Notes: generated by a model not told the origin, from the sequence alone. 11,473 nt of DNA from Avisuccinivibrio_A sp964651505 (GCA_964651505.1 CAZYXT010000083.1:1-11473), one strand, 5' to 3'. Numbered from the stretch's first letter, positions 1 to 6,780 are shown. Translations and numbers: made by a program.

Positions 1-245
1 TCAGTCCACGGCTCATCTTTTTCAAGTTTGAGTCCTGCAAACCTGCCTTTGCCGTTTAAAAAGAGTTCTTTGAAGGTGGACAGCAGCATGGATTTGCCAA
101 AGCGGCGGGGTCTTGAAAGAAAGAAATATCCGTCCTGCCTTGCCAAATCTGCCACTAAATCGGTTTTGTCCACATATAACTTCTTGTTGTCAATCCGACG
201 GGCAAAATCCTTTATTGAAGGGGCCAGACTATCTTTTAATGCCAT
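1..245 (-). CDS. AAA-ATPase-like (DUF1703-type) protein, N-terminal part
   Basis: This is the first 81 codons of a gene that continues past the left edge of the window. The start is ATG at 245-243, with a strong AGGAGG ribosome-binding site 8 nt upstream. The protein reads Y24-VDKTDL, then G39-YFFLSRPRRFGKSML with the Walker A-like RPRRFGKS at residues 45-52. The order YVDKTDL, FFLSRPRRFGKS, then LST.K.LF is the hallmark of the AAA-ATPase-like family (Pfam AAA-ATPase_like). These proteins are usually about 500-600 residues long, with a C-terminal PD-(D/E)XK nuclease-like domain that lies outside this window. The family is abundant and multi-copy in gut bacteria. Its biological role is not established, although defence or nucleic-acid processing has been suggested. 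The nuclease domain is assumed from the family, not seen. Family assignment is confident. Confidence 0.88.
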   Translation of the reverse strand, partial: MALKDSLAPSIKDFARRIDNKKLYVDKTDLVADLARQDGYFFLSRPRRFGKSMLLSTFKELFLNGKGRFAGLKLEKDEPWT

Positions 246-648
246 GGCTTAATCCTCCTGTAGTTTAGATAGGTGATCACTTTTGATCTTCTGATTTATC
301 AAAAGAATCCTTTTTTCTTCAACTTAAGGGCTGACTTAACACCTACATTCAGCGCTTTTACTTTAAATCAGATCTTACAGCAAACCTCGCATTTGGGATC
401 TTCTTAAGTGAATTCAGCGCACAGAGCCTGTTTGGCTTTTTGGGGTCTTGCTAGATTTTAGCAGGAACTCTAAACATTAAGCCAAAAAGCTCGGATTAAC
501 CGGGCACAAAAAGGAGAATTTCGCCTCTTGTCATAAATCATGTGAACCGACAATTTTAGGTTTCGATTTCAAAAAACTTTGAAGCAGGGTACGCGGATGC
601 GGCCCCGGCCAAAATCGCCCTCTGCAAAACGCCAAGAGCGCTCCTTGT
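246..648. other. Gene-free region between the AAA-ATPase-like gene and the ADH homologue
   Basis: I see no convincing ORF in these 403 bases. The right end lies downstream of the dehydrogenase stop codon, and the left end is the 5' region of the AAA-ATPase-like gene. The contents are short repeats. GTGATCAC (273-280) overlaps the inverted pair GATCA-AAAG-TGATC read on the minus strand (275-288), close to the AAA-ATPase start. ATTCAGCGC occurs twice (347-355, 412-420), each time after a CTTAAG (323-328, 403-408). A nested inverted repeat spans 435-490, and a weak AT-rich stem (TTCAAA/TTTGAA) lies at 568-583. No clean rho-independent terminator follows the dehydrogenase gene. Confidence 0.6.
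435..490. repeat. Nested inverted repeat (possible RNA structure or decayed terminator)
   Basis: The outer arms GCTTTTTGG (435-443) and CCAAAAAGC (482-490) are perfect 9-bp complements. Inside them, TGCTA-GATTT-TAGCA (449-463) forms a second stem, extendable to 8 pairs with one G-T wobble. This can be read directly from the sequence. No function can be assigned, since the spacing is long for a terminator and no gene lies immediately upstream on either strand. Confidence 0.45.
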
Positions 649-1878
649 TTAGTCCGTCTGCGCGACCAAGCCCTCCTGCCTTGCCCTGCAATAAGGATTG
701 ATGATGCCCAAAGAGTAGACGGCCTCGCAGTCCACTTCGTTTAACTTGACGTAATTTCCTATCTTGCCCTCATCGTCAAAAGGCAGGCCCTTGACCAGGG
801 TTTTGACGTGCTCAGGTCCGATCCCAAGCTGCGGCAAAAGACAAGGCAGCTTAAAATCTTCCATGAGCTCATACCATTTTTTAATCCCCTCTTGGGCAGT
901 GGAGACGGGATTTTCAAACGAGAGGGGCACGCGCAGCACGTTATGGGCAAATTGGGCCATGCGCAAAACGTTATGGCGCAAAACAAAGCTTAAGTAGGCG
1001 GGCATGACGATGCTGTAGGCATTGCCGTGGGGTTTGTCGCGCAGAAGCGAGATCTCAAACTCCAAAAGGGATGGCACCTTATCGCAGGTGCGCCCCTTCA
1101 AAGGCAGGCCGCTGAAGGTCATGGCTCCTGCCCACATCAGATCTGCGCGGGCATCGTAGTTTTGCAGATCGTCGCGGCACACGCTCATGGCCCGCAAAAT
1201 ATCTGCCATCAGGCTTTCGCACAGATGATCGCTGATGCGCACGGACGCGGTGTTTGTAAAGTAGCCTTCCATCAGCCTGCACAGCATGGCCACCGCCCCA
1301 TTGGCCGTGGCCTTGGGCGATAAGGTAAAGGTAAGCTCGGGATTTAAGATGCAAAAAGACGGTATGAGGCAGGGGGCCCTGAGAATGCGCTTTTTGCGCT
1401 TGGGATCTTCATCGTTGCTTAACACCGAGGCATCCGAGCACTCAGAGCCTGAGCCCGGGATGGTAAGGACCACCCCCAGGCTTAGGGCTTGGTATACATA
1501 CTCTTTGCCATCGTACAGATCCCACACGTCGCCTTGGCAATATCGTCCTGCGGCGATGGCCTTGGCGCTGTCGATAACCGAGCCTCCGCCCACGGCCAAA
1601 ATAAAATCGACCCGAAGACTGCGGCACATGTCGAGCCCCTCGCGCACCTTGTCGACCCTAGGATTGCTCACCACTCCGCCAAGCTCGGCATAAAAAAGCC
1701 CGGCCCTGTCCAAAGAGCGGCGCAATCTTTCCAAAAGGCCGCTTTGGGGGGCATATTTTTTGCCATAGAGGATCAATACCGAGCGGCCGCCTTGTTGTCT
1801 GATAAGCTCGCATGCCCGGCTTTCGGCCCTGCGGCCCAAGCAAAAGCGGGTTTTACAAAAGCACTCAAAGCTTTCCAT
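649..1878 (-). CDS. Iron-type alcohol dehydrogenase homologue with degenerate metal site
   Basis: This 409-residue protein has the usual length for group III (Fe-ADH), closest in layout to NADH/NADPH-dependent butanol dehydrogenases (BDH/YqhD type). The start ATG has GGGAGG 8 nt upstream. Visible motifs are the dinucleotide-binding AVGGGSVIDSAKAIA (about 95-109), TIPGSGSE (139-146), NPELTFTLSPKATANG (179-194) and PHGNAYSIVMPA (283-294). In the family the metal is held by Asp and His in the G-x-V-D-x-x-x-H segment, by a His in I-x-H-E, and by a His in the HG motif. Here these positions are Ala197, Arg201, Phe274 and His284, so only the last ligand remains. Codons 1288-1290, 1276-1278 and 1057-1059 confirm the substitutions. 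The reading frame is intact and Cys-rich (16 Cys). It may be a pseudoenzyme, a metal-independent reductase or an NAD(P)-binding protein. The substrate is unknown. It stands alone, divergent from potG. Confidence 0.85.
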   Translation of the reverse strand: MESFECFCKTRFCLGRRAESRACELIRQQGGRSVLILYGKKYAPQSGLLERLRRSLDRAGLFYAELGGVVSNPRVDKVREGLDMCRSLRVDFILAVGGGSVIDSAKAIAAGRYCQGDVWDLYDGKEYVYQALSLGVVLTIPGSGSECSDASVLSNDEDPKRKKRILRAPCLIPSFCILNPELTFTLSPKATANGAVAMLCRLMEGYFTNTASVRISDHLCESLMADILRAMSVCRDDLQNYDARADLMWAGAMTFSGLPLKGRTCDKVPSLLEFEISLLRDKPHGNAYSIVMPAYLSFVLRHNVLRMAQFAHNVLRVPLSFENPVSTAQEGIKKWYELMEDFKLPCLLPQLGIGPEHVKTLVKGLPFDDEGKIGNYVKLNEVDCEAVYSLGIINPYCRARQEGLVAQTD

Positions 1879-1999
1879 AATAAGATCCTCCCCGTGACAC
1901 TCTCCATTTTAAGGAACAAACAAGAAGGTGCAAGAGCTAATGAAGATTGCGTGAACAAACCCTGAACAAAGATCTCCCTGCCCTTAAATATCAGCCCCC

Positions 2000-2057
2000 G
2001 GGCGCCAAAAGGTTTGAGAGCATGGGATGGACCAAGGCGCCCAAAAAGAGCCTTTTT
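2000..2057. repeat. Inverted repeat followed by an A/T hairpin
   Basis: GGGCGCC (2000-2006) and GGCGCCC (2036-2042) are perfect 7-bp arms separated by 29 nt. They are immediately followed by AAAAAG-AGC-CTTTTT (2043-2057), a perfect 6-bp stem with a 3-nt spacer. The pair lies in the divergent intergenic region. It could be a leader structure or a protein-binding site, but no gene ends here that would need a terminator. Confidence 0.4.
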
Positions 2058-2179
2058 AGGCAAAATGCAGGGGTTTGATGATACAAGCCCGCTGTGCCTT
2101 AAGCTTTTGAGTTGCACCAATATGAGGGAGCGCAGATCCTCAAAAGGGCCTTTTTTTGACGGATACGGTCAAGAAAATT

Positions 2180-2208
2180 ATGAGTAAAATCAATGAGTTG
2201 ACTATAAT
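2180..2208 (+). promoter_or_regulatory. Possible sigma70 promoter for potGHI
   Basis: A perfect TATAAT (2203-2208) is preceded at 17 nt by ATGAGT (2180-2185), a 3/6 match to the -35 consensus. An alternative is TTGACT (2198-2203) with GATAAT (2223-2228), but at a long 19-nt spacing. Either would give a leader of roughly 100-130 nt before the potG GTG. The call rests on motif matching only. Confidence 0.35.
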
Positions 2209-2310
2209 TTGGTCCATTTTTGGATAATTGCTGTAAATTTGCCTCAATTTTAATTAAGATACGCACATCACAAAAATGGGGACTCGCTTTTCGAGCCTTA
2301 GTTTTCACTC

Positions 2311-2324
2311 AGCGCCCAGGCGCT
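2311..2324 (+). promoter_or_regulatory. Palindrome just upstream of the potG start
   Basis: AGCGCC-CA-GGCGCT is a perfect inverted repeat with 6-bp arms, 19 nt before the GTG start codon. As RNA it could fold into a 5-bp stem with a CCAG loop near the ribosome-binding region, or as DNA it could be an operator half-site pair. A smaller CTCG/CGAG stem lies just upstream (around 2283-2295). This is a structural observation only. Confidence 0.35.
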
Positions 2325-2343
2325 ATTTGGAGATTTACGCAGG

Positions 2344-3573
2344 GTGGAAAATATCTTCCCGGCCGCAGCAGGCAGCAAGACCCGACAAACTGTCAATCCT
2401 GCAGCAGTTGCAAAAAGCGCCGATGCCAAGCGCCATCTTCCCGGGGAGCTGCCCGGACAAAAACCCAGCCCGCAGCAGCAAAACCGCAGGCCCATTCTTG
2501 AGATCAAATCTTTAACCAAGGAGTTTGACAACTTTGTCGCCGTCAACCATGTCGATCTGACCTTATATGAAGGGGAGATCTTTGCCCTGCTGGGCTCCTC
2601 AGGCTGCGGCAAATCGACGCTTTTGCGCATGCTTGCAGGCTTTGAAAAGCCTACCTCAGGCAGCATTTTGCTTGACGGGCGCGAGCTTATCGGCGTTCCG
2701 CCTTACAAGCGCCCCGTCAACATGATGTTCCAATCCTATGCGCTCTTTCCTTACATGACCGTAAGGCAGAACATAGCCTTCGGCCTCAAGCAGGAGAAGC
2801 TGTCCAAGGCTGTCATCGACGAGCGCGTTGATCGCATGTTAAAGCTTGTGCACATGGAAGATTATGTCGACCGCAAGCCCCATCAGCTCTCAGGGGGGCA
2901 AAAGCAGCGCGTGGCCTTAGCCCGCTCTTTGGCCAAGGAGCCCAGGGTCTTGCTCCTTGACGAGCCCATGGGCGCTTTGGACAAGAAACTTCGCGAGCAG
3001 ATGAGATTGGAGCTGGTGGACATCATCAACTCCGTAGGCGTAACCTGCCTGATGGTCACCCACGATCAAGAAGAGGCCATGACCATGGCCGACAGGATCG
3101 CCATCATGGACAAGGGCGACTTTATCCAGACAGGTGGCCCCCGCGACATCTACGAAAACCCCAACTGCCGTTTTTGCGCCGAGTTCATAGGCTCGGTCAA
3201 CATCTTTGACTGCCATCTCATCACTTCAAACGTCAGGCAGTCTTTGATTGCCGCTGCCGACTTTGCCGATCCCATCGAGCTTTTGCACGACATCGATTTG
3301 GCCGACGGCATGCCCTTGACCATCGCCATCCGCCCCGAGAAGATCTACATCTCCCACACCAAGCCTGAGGAGAAGAACAATTGGTGCGAGGGCACGGTGG
3401 AAAACATTGCCTATTTGGGCGACATTTCCATTTACTACGTGCGTCTGGTCTCAGGGCGCATCGTCTCTTCGACGCTGCCCAATGTAGACCGCTTCAAGAC
3501 CGGCCTGCCCACCTGGGATGACCATGTTTATTTGAGCTGGGACCCGGAGTCCTGCATAGCATTGACTTTCTGA
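2344..3573 (+). CDS. potG: Putrescine ABC transporter ATP-binding protein PotG
   Basis: This cytoplasmic ATPase energises putrescine import with PotH and PotI. All ABC motifs are present: Walker A GSSGCGKST (84-92), Q-loop Gln130 in MMFQSYALFP, signature LSGGQ (182-186), Walker B LLLDEP (203-208) and H-loop His240. A C-terminal TOBE-type regulatory region (about 310-409) contains IAIRPEKI and the LPTW...ESC ending typical of PotG. Long stretches match E. coli PotG as I recall it (for example GEIFALL and RPxNMMFQSYALFP), better than PotA. The start is the only in-frame option upstream of the domain: GTG at 2344, with no good Shine-Dalgarno. It gives a leader of about 50 residues before the conserved ILEI, against roughly 20 in E. 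coli. The leader is rich in Ala, Lys and Gln and looks disordered. The first gene here is potG; potF is absent. Confidence 0.93.
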   Translation: MENIFPAAAGSKTRQTVNPAAVAKSADAKRHLPGELPGQKPSPQQQNRRPILEIKSLTKEFDNFVAVNHVDLTLYEGEIFALLGSSGCGKSTLLRMLAGFEKPTSGSILLDGRELIGVPPYKRPVNMMFQSYALFPYMTVRQNIAFGLKQEKLSKAVIDERVDRMLKLVHMEDYVDRKPHQLSGGQKQRVALARSLAKEPRVLLLDEPMGALDKKLREQMRLELVDIINSVGVTCLMVTHDQEEAMTMADRIAIMDKGDFIQTGGPRDIYENPNCRFCAEFIGSVNIFDCHLITSNVRQSLIAAADFADPIELLHDIDLADGMPLTIAIRPEKIYISHTKPEEKNNWCEGTVENIAYLGDISIYYVRLVSGRIVSSTLPNVDRFKTGLPTWDDHVYLSWDPESCIALTF

Positions 3574-3583
3574 GGAAGGGCTC

Positions 3584-4567
3584 ATGTCCGCAGGCTTTTC
3601 TTCCAATCTTGCGTATATACGGCGCAGTTTTCAGCAGAGGCGCAAAGTGCTCAAAACCGTCAAGCACGAAAATACCTGGCGCGATTACGCGCTGATCTTC
3701 CTGCCCTATGCGTGGATGATCCTGTTTTTTCTGCTGCCCTTTTTAATCATCTTCAAGATCTCCTTGTCGGTGTCGGAAATTGCCATTCCGCCCTACTCGC
3801 CTTTGGTGACCTTCGAAGAGGGGGCCATGCAGATTATTTTGCACCTTGAAAACTACACTTACATCTTCACCGATCCTGACGGCACCTATATCCGCTCGTA
3901 TGTCAAATCCTTGAAGGTGGCGGCTTTTTCGACCGTTTTGTGCCTCTTGGTGGGTTACCCCGTTGCCTGGGCCTTAGCCACGGCCAAGCCTGCCTTGCGC
4001 AACGTGATGTTCATGCTTGTGATCATGCCAAGCTGGACGTCGCTGGTGGTAAGGATCTACGCTTGGATGAGCATCTTAAAAAAGGATGGCCTCATCAACG
4101 ACATCCTGATGGCCCTTGGGATCACAAACTCGCCCATACAGATGCTGCAAACAGACTTTGCTGTCTACGTGGGCATTGTCTACTGTTATCTGCCCTATAT
4201 GGTGCTCCCTTTGTTTTCGGCTTTGATGAAGGTTGATTACTCGCTCATCGAAGCTGCCTATGACTTGGGATGCAAACCGGTCAAAACCTTCTTTAACACA
4301 TTAGTGCCCCAGACCAAGAGCGGCATCATCGCAGGCTCCATGCTGGTGTTCATCCCGGCCTTGGGCGAGTACGTCATCCCCGAGCTTTTGGGCGGCAAGA
4401 GCTCCATTCTCATCGGCCGCATCTTGTGGCAGGAGTTTTTCAACAACCGCGACTGGCCTCTGGCTTGTGCCGTTGCCATCTCCATGCTGATGATCCTGGT
4501 CATACCGATCATCGTCTTCTACAAGGTCGAGCGCAAAGAGCAGGAGAAGATCAATGCAGGGAAATAA
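3584..4567 (+). CDS. potH: Putrescine ABC transporter permease PotH
   Basis: This inner-membrane permease subunit pairs with PotI to form the putrescine channel. It has 327 residues, against about 317 in E. coli PotH, with six predicted membrane segments near 36-59, 111-133, 140-162, 192-215, 248-266 and 293-313. The EAA loop that docks on the ATPase is EAAYDLGCKPVKTFF (223-237). The stretches GIIAGSMLVFIPA and LWQEFFNNRDWP are diagnostic of PotH. The ATG has GAGGAAG just upstream, overlapping the potG stop region. It begins 10 nt after potG and its last codons overlap the start of potI, so co-translation is likely. A cytoplasmic, basic N-terminus of about 30 residues precedes the first helix. 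Confidence 0.94.
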   Translation: MSAGFSSNLAYIRRSFQQRRKVLKTVKHENTWRDYALIFLPYAWMILFFLLPFLIIFKISLSVSEIAIPPYSPLVTFEEGAMQIILHLENYTYIFTDPDGTYIRSYVKSLKVAAFSTVLCLLVGYPVAWALATAKPALRNVMFMLVIMPSWTSLVVRIYAWMSILKKDGLINDILMALGITNSPIQMLQTDFAVYVGIVYCYLPYMVLPLFSALMKVDYSLIEAAYDLGCKPVKTFFNTLVPQTKSGIIAGSMLVFIPALGEYVIPELLGGKSSILIGRILWQEFFNNRDWPLACAVAISMLMILVIPIIVFYKVERKEQEKINAGK

Positions 4568-5438
4568 GAAACTCTTGAGGGCAGTCATCCTCGCTTTGAC
4601 CATGGTGTTTTTGTATCTGCCCATCTTCATCTTGGTGGTCTACTCGTTTAACGAGTCGAAGATGGTGACCATCTGGACCAAGTTTTCCTTAAAGTGGTAT
4701 GCGGCCTTGGCAGAAAACAGCGCCATCATCAGCGCCGTGGGGATCTCCTTGACCGTGGCGGTGCTGACCGCCTGCGCCTCGGTTGTGATCGGAACTTTGG
4801 CAGCGTTTGTCTTGGTGAGGGTTACCTCCTTTAAGGGCGAGTCGGCTTTCGTGCTCTTTATCACGGCCCCCATGGTCTTGCCCGAGGTCATCACCGGTCT
4901 TGCGCTTTTGCTGATGTTTGTAACCTTGGGGGAGATGATCCCCTGGTTTTCCGATCGCGGCATCTTTGCCATCTGGGTGGCGCACGTCACTTTTTGCTCA
5001 AGCTACACCACGGTGGTGATCCGCTCGCGCTTCAGGGAGCTTGACATCTCCATCGAGGAGGCGGCCATGGACTTGGGCGCAGGCCCCATCAAGGTCTTCT
5101 TTGCCGTCATCCTGCCTGCCATCATGCCTGCAGAAGTGGCAGCCTTCCTTTTGTCCTTTACCATGTCCATGGACGATCTGGTGATTGCATCCTTTGTGGC
5201 AGGCCCCGAGAGCACCACGCTGCCCATGCTGATCTTCTCAAGCGTAAGGCGCGGCCTGTCCCCTGAGATCAATGCGTTGGCCTCCATCATCGTGCTCATC
5301 GTCTCCATCGGCACCTTCTTTGCCTGGCTGTCCATGGTCAAAAAGCAAAAGAGGATGGCCTCCGATCTGGCCAAGGCCAAGAAGGCTGATCTGATTGAAA
5401 AGCGCCACCTGTTCAAAAGACAAGAGGGCCGCGCTTAG
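4554..5438 (+). CDS. potI: Putrescine ABC transporter permease PotI
   Basis: This is the second permease subunit of the putrescine importer. It has 294 residues (E. coli PotI about 281) with six hydrophobic segments near 8-30, 62-88, 98-125, 136-155, 184-206 and 241-261. The EAA loop is EEAAMDLGAGPIKVFF (168-183), followed by SFTMSMDDLVIASFVAGP, a conserved PotI/PotC stretch. The start ATG lies inside the end of potH (14-nt overlap), with GGAGAAG upstream. A basic, charged tail of about 30 residues (from 262) extends into the cytoplasm and is slightly longer than usual. I see no clear hairpin terminator after the TAG stop. The next recognisable sequence is the oppositely oriented transposase remnant. 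Confidence 0.94.
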   Translation: MQGNKKLLRAVILALTMVFLYLPIFILVVYSFNESKMVTIWTKFSLKWYAALAENSAIISAVGISLTVAVLTACASVVIGTLAAFVLVRVTSFKGESAFVLFITAPMVLPEVITGLALLLMFVTLGEMIPWFSDRGIFAIWVAHVTFCSSYTTVVIRSRFRELDISIEEAAMDLGAGPIKVFFAVILPAIMPAEVAAFLLSFTMSMDDLVIASFVAGPESTTLPMLIFSSVRRGLSPEINALASIIVLIVSIGTFFAWLSMVKKQKRMASDLAKAKKADLIEKRHLFKRQEGRA

Positions 5439-5472
5439 GAGCTTAGAAACTGTGCGAAAATAACATTTAAGT

Positions 5473-6000
5473 TTAATGAGAATTATTCGGCCTTATGGTG
5501 TAGTTCCATTCGCCGTGCCATTCATCGCGATCAATGAAAACTGCACTCAGCTCTTCATCCGTAACTTTAACTCCTTTTTCATAGCTTAGTTAATCTTGCT
5601 CGCACTTAATCTTTAAGCCGCCCTCCGTCTTATCTGAACCGATAAGGCTGATGATGACGGCCGGAGTCTTTGGCGGTCTGCCGCGCCAATTTTTGCTGAT
5701 GAAGGCGAACATGCGGTGTTCAATCTTGTTCCATTTGCTTGTGCCCGGCGGAAAGTGACACACCTTGATCTCAAGACCGCTTTCGTTGGCGAATCTTTGA
5801 AGCTGAGTCTTCCATAACCTGCAACAGTATCCGTTGCTCCCTCCGCCATCTGCGGTTATAAGGAGCTTGGTTGCATTGGGGTAGGCTTCCTTGCCCATCG
5901 TCTCCCACCAGCGCCTGATGGAATTTACCGCAAACTCGGCAGTGTCATGGCTGATCCCGACGTTTACAAAGCCTTCGTTTTGGTTGTATTTGCGATTTCT
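5473..6000 (-). pseudogene. ISAzo13-family transposase remnant (C-terminal part)
   Basis: The open frame below an in-frame TGA at 6003-6001 reads NQNEGFVNVGISHDTAEF, then SIRRWWETMG (about 5918-5889) and LLITADGGGSNG, carrying a catalytic Asp. CHFPPGTSKWNKIEHRMF follows with the catalytic Glu, then NWRGRPP. These are the signature blocks of the ISAzo13/Rhodopirellula-type DDE transposase (DDE_Tnp_ISAZ013). A TAA stop at 5592-5590 interrupts the frame. The same frame then continues for 38 codons (YEKGVKVTDEEL...DEWHGEWNYTI) to a second TAA at 5475-5473, which matches the usual family C-terminus. About 175 residues of a protein normally 400 or more are present. The N-terminal DNA-binding half and the first catalytic Asp are missing. 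It cannot be active. No terminal inverted repeats were recognised. The first ATG that gives a 102-residue ORF (5898) is internal to the homology and not a real start. Confidence 0.85.
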
Positions 6001-6185
6001 TCATCTGCACAGGCAATTGCTTTTCTAAAGTAACTTTCGATATTCTTTGCATCTTCTTGAGGCGGTATGTAAGAAGACTCAAGAACTTCGGGCGGGATTT
6101 CGGTCGGTTCGAACGGAGGGGCAAAAGCATACCGCGCTATTCCCATGCCATCAATTACTCCCTTTATAAAATCACTTGTCATCAT
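5964..6185 (-). CDS. Small orphan ORF ending inside the transposase remnant
   Basis: This 73-codon ORF starts at tandem ATG codons (6185 and 6182), with GAGG 8 nt upstream, so it may once have been expressed. The sequence begins MMTSDFIKGVIDGMGIARYAF, has a Pro/Glu-rich middle (FEPTEIPPEVLES) and a charged helical end (EDAKNIESYFRKAIACADEE). The final residues (about 64-73) are read from transposase DNA in a different frame, so the natural C-terminus is probably lost and the stop is accidental. I do not recognise the family. The layout (short hydrophobic N-terminus, Pro linker, acidic helix) recalls small phage-borne proteins, but that is only an impression. It is either a gene truncated by the insertion-element event or a chance ORF. 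Confidence 0.35.
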   Translation of the reverse strand: MMTSDFIKGVIDGMGIARYAFAPPFEPTEIPPEVLESSYIPPQEDAKNIESYFRKAIACADEEIANTTKTKAL

Positions 6186-6647
6186 TGTTTGAGCCTCGCA
6201 ACCTGTTCACCATGATTGGCATGGCAATGGAATTGCTTCTTCAAACCAAAATCATAAGTTATTTTATTGCAAGCCCTTAGGCCTTTGAAGCTCCTGCCTT
6301 AGGGCAGGAGCTGTTGGTTCCTTGTCTAAAAATGCAATCTCAGAGATCAGGCGAATTTGCCATAAACTGTTTTATGAAGAAAGTGCCAACAAGCGCTGTC
6401 GTGAGGCTCTGATCTTTTGATGCCTCGGCTGAGCTGCGTCTTTGCCCCCGATGCTGTCTTTAAATGCCCCTCTCTTAAAGCCAAACCTTAATGAGCTTTT
6501 GTCCTGCATGACAGATCTAAATTTGCCTTTTTCTATTCCATGTAAATTGCAGCTTGGCTATTCTATGCCAAACACCAATCTTGCCGTTTGGCAAGTTCTG
6601 CTTTCAACAGAGGATTTTTCATAAGAAAACAAAATCATAAAAACGCT
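6186..6647. other. Non-coding stretch upstream of the giant-protein promoter
   Basis: These roughly 460 bases hold no supportable gene. A 60-codon plus-strand ORF (6442-6624) has no ribosome-binding site, family resemblance or downstream partner. The stretch carries a perfect 10-bp hairpin (6289-6312), a CCATG-ATTGG-CATGG stem (6210-6224) and a spaced AGATCAG/CTGATCT inverted pair around 6333-6414. With the neighbouring transposase remnant it looks like insertion debris. Confidence 0.55.
6289..6312. repeat. Perfect 10-bp hairpin, possible mobile-element end
   Basis: AGCTCCTGCC-TTAG-GGCAGGAGCT is a perfect 10-bp stem with a 4-nt loop. No gene ends next to it on either strand and neither side has a proper T-tract, so a terminator is a poor explanation. 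G+C-rich hairpins preceded by GAAG and with a TTAG or TTTAG loop are common at the right end of IS200/IS605-type elements. The resemblance is suggestive, but no tnpA or tnpB sequence is visible nearby. Confidence 0.5.
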
Positions 6648-6675
6648 TTGACCAAGCCTGAGGGGCCGCTATAAT
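6648..6675 (+). promoter_or_regulatory. Near-consensus sigma70 promoter for the 963-residue protein
   Basis: TTGACC (6648-6653, 5/6 match) and TATAAT (6670-6675, 6/6) are separated by 16 nt. Transcription would start around 6682 and give a 5' leader of about 130 nt before the ATG at 6811. This is the best promoter match I found in the window. Confidence 0.65.
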
Positions 6676-6736
6676 GGCGTTCTTCAGAGTGGTCTTTACT
6701 ATAAAAATACCAAGCAACACAAGAAGATAAGGACGG

Positions 6737-6780
6737 ATCTGACCCATCTGAGAAGGAGAGAGCCCCGCTTTCGCGGGAGC
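6737..6780 (+). promoter_or_regulatory. Leader elements: ATCTGA direct repeat and G+C-rich hairpin
   Basis: Within the predicted leader, ATCTGA occurs twice (6737-6742, 6746-6751), separated by CCC. It is followed by the hairpin GCCCCGC-TTTC-GCGGGAGC (6762-6780), a 7-bp stem with one bulged A. The hairpin ends 30 nt before the ATG and 19 nt before the GAGG ribosome-binding site, leaving that site accessible. It could stabilise the transcript or be a protein-binding RNA structure. On the opposite strand its loop is a GAAA tetraloop, but no minus-strand gene would use it. Confidence 0.4.

Larger units (their letters stand above)
1879..2343. other. Divergent intergenic region between ADH homologue and potGHI
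   Basis: No gene is supportable in these 465 bases. In particular there is no trace of a potF reading frame on the plus strand. The region must hold the promoters of both divergent units. It carries a long-armed inverted repeat (2000-2042), a small AAAAAG/CTTTTT stem (2043-2057), a near-palindromic AAAAGGGCC with T-run (2142-2157), a possible potG promoter with a perfect TATAAT (2203-2208), and a G+C-rich palindrome next to the potG start (2311-2324). Confidence 0.6.

Noticed and set aside
1489..1965. A 158-codon plus-strand ORF across the ADH homologue.
   Set aside because: It is antisense to a gene with clear family motifs and has no motifs of its own.
2142..2157. AAAAGGGCC plus a T-run as a rho-independent terminator.
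   Set aside because: The palindrome has almost no loop and no gene ends here on the plus strand, so termination is not supported.
2276..2515. A 79-codon ORF overlapping the start of potG in another frame.
   Set aside because: It has no Shine-Dalgarno, and its sequence is simply the shifted reading of the potG leader, with no recognisable protein character.
5590..5898. A stand-alone 102-residue protein gene.
   Set aside because: Its ATG is internal to the transposase homology and the same frame continues in both directions, so it is part of the pseudogene.
6106..6114. GGTTCGAAC, which resembles a tRNA T-arm motif.
   Set aside because: No acceptor, D- or anticodon stems can be built around it, and it lies in the small minus-strand ORF.
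6442..6624. A 60-codon plus-strand ORF between the hairpin and the promoter.
   Set aside because: There is no ribosome-binding site or family resemblance, and it ends just before the promoter of the next gene. It is most likely a chance ORF.
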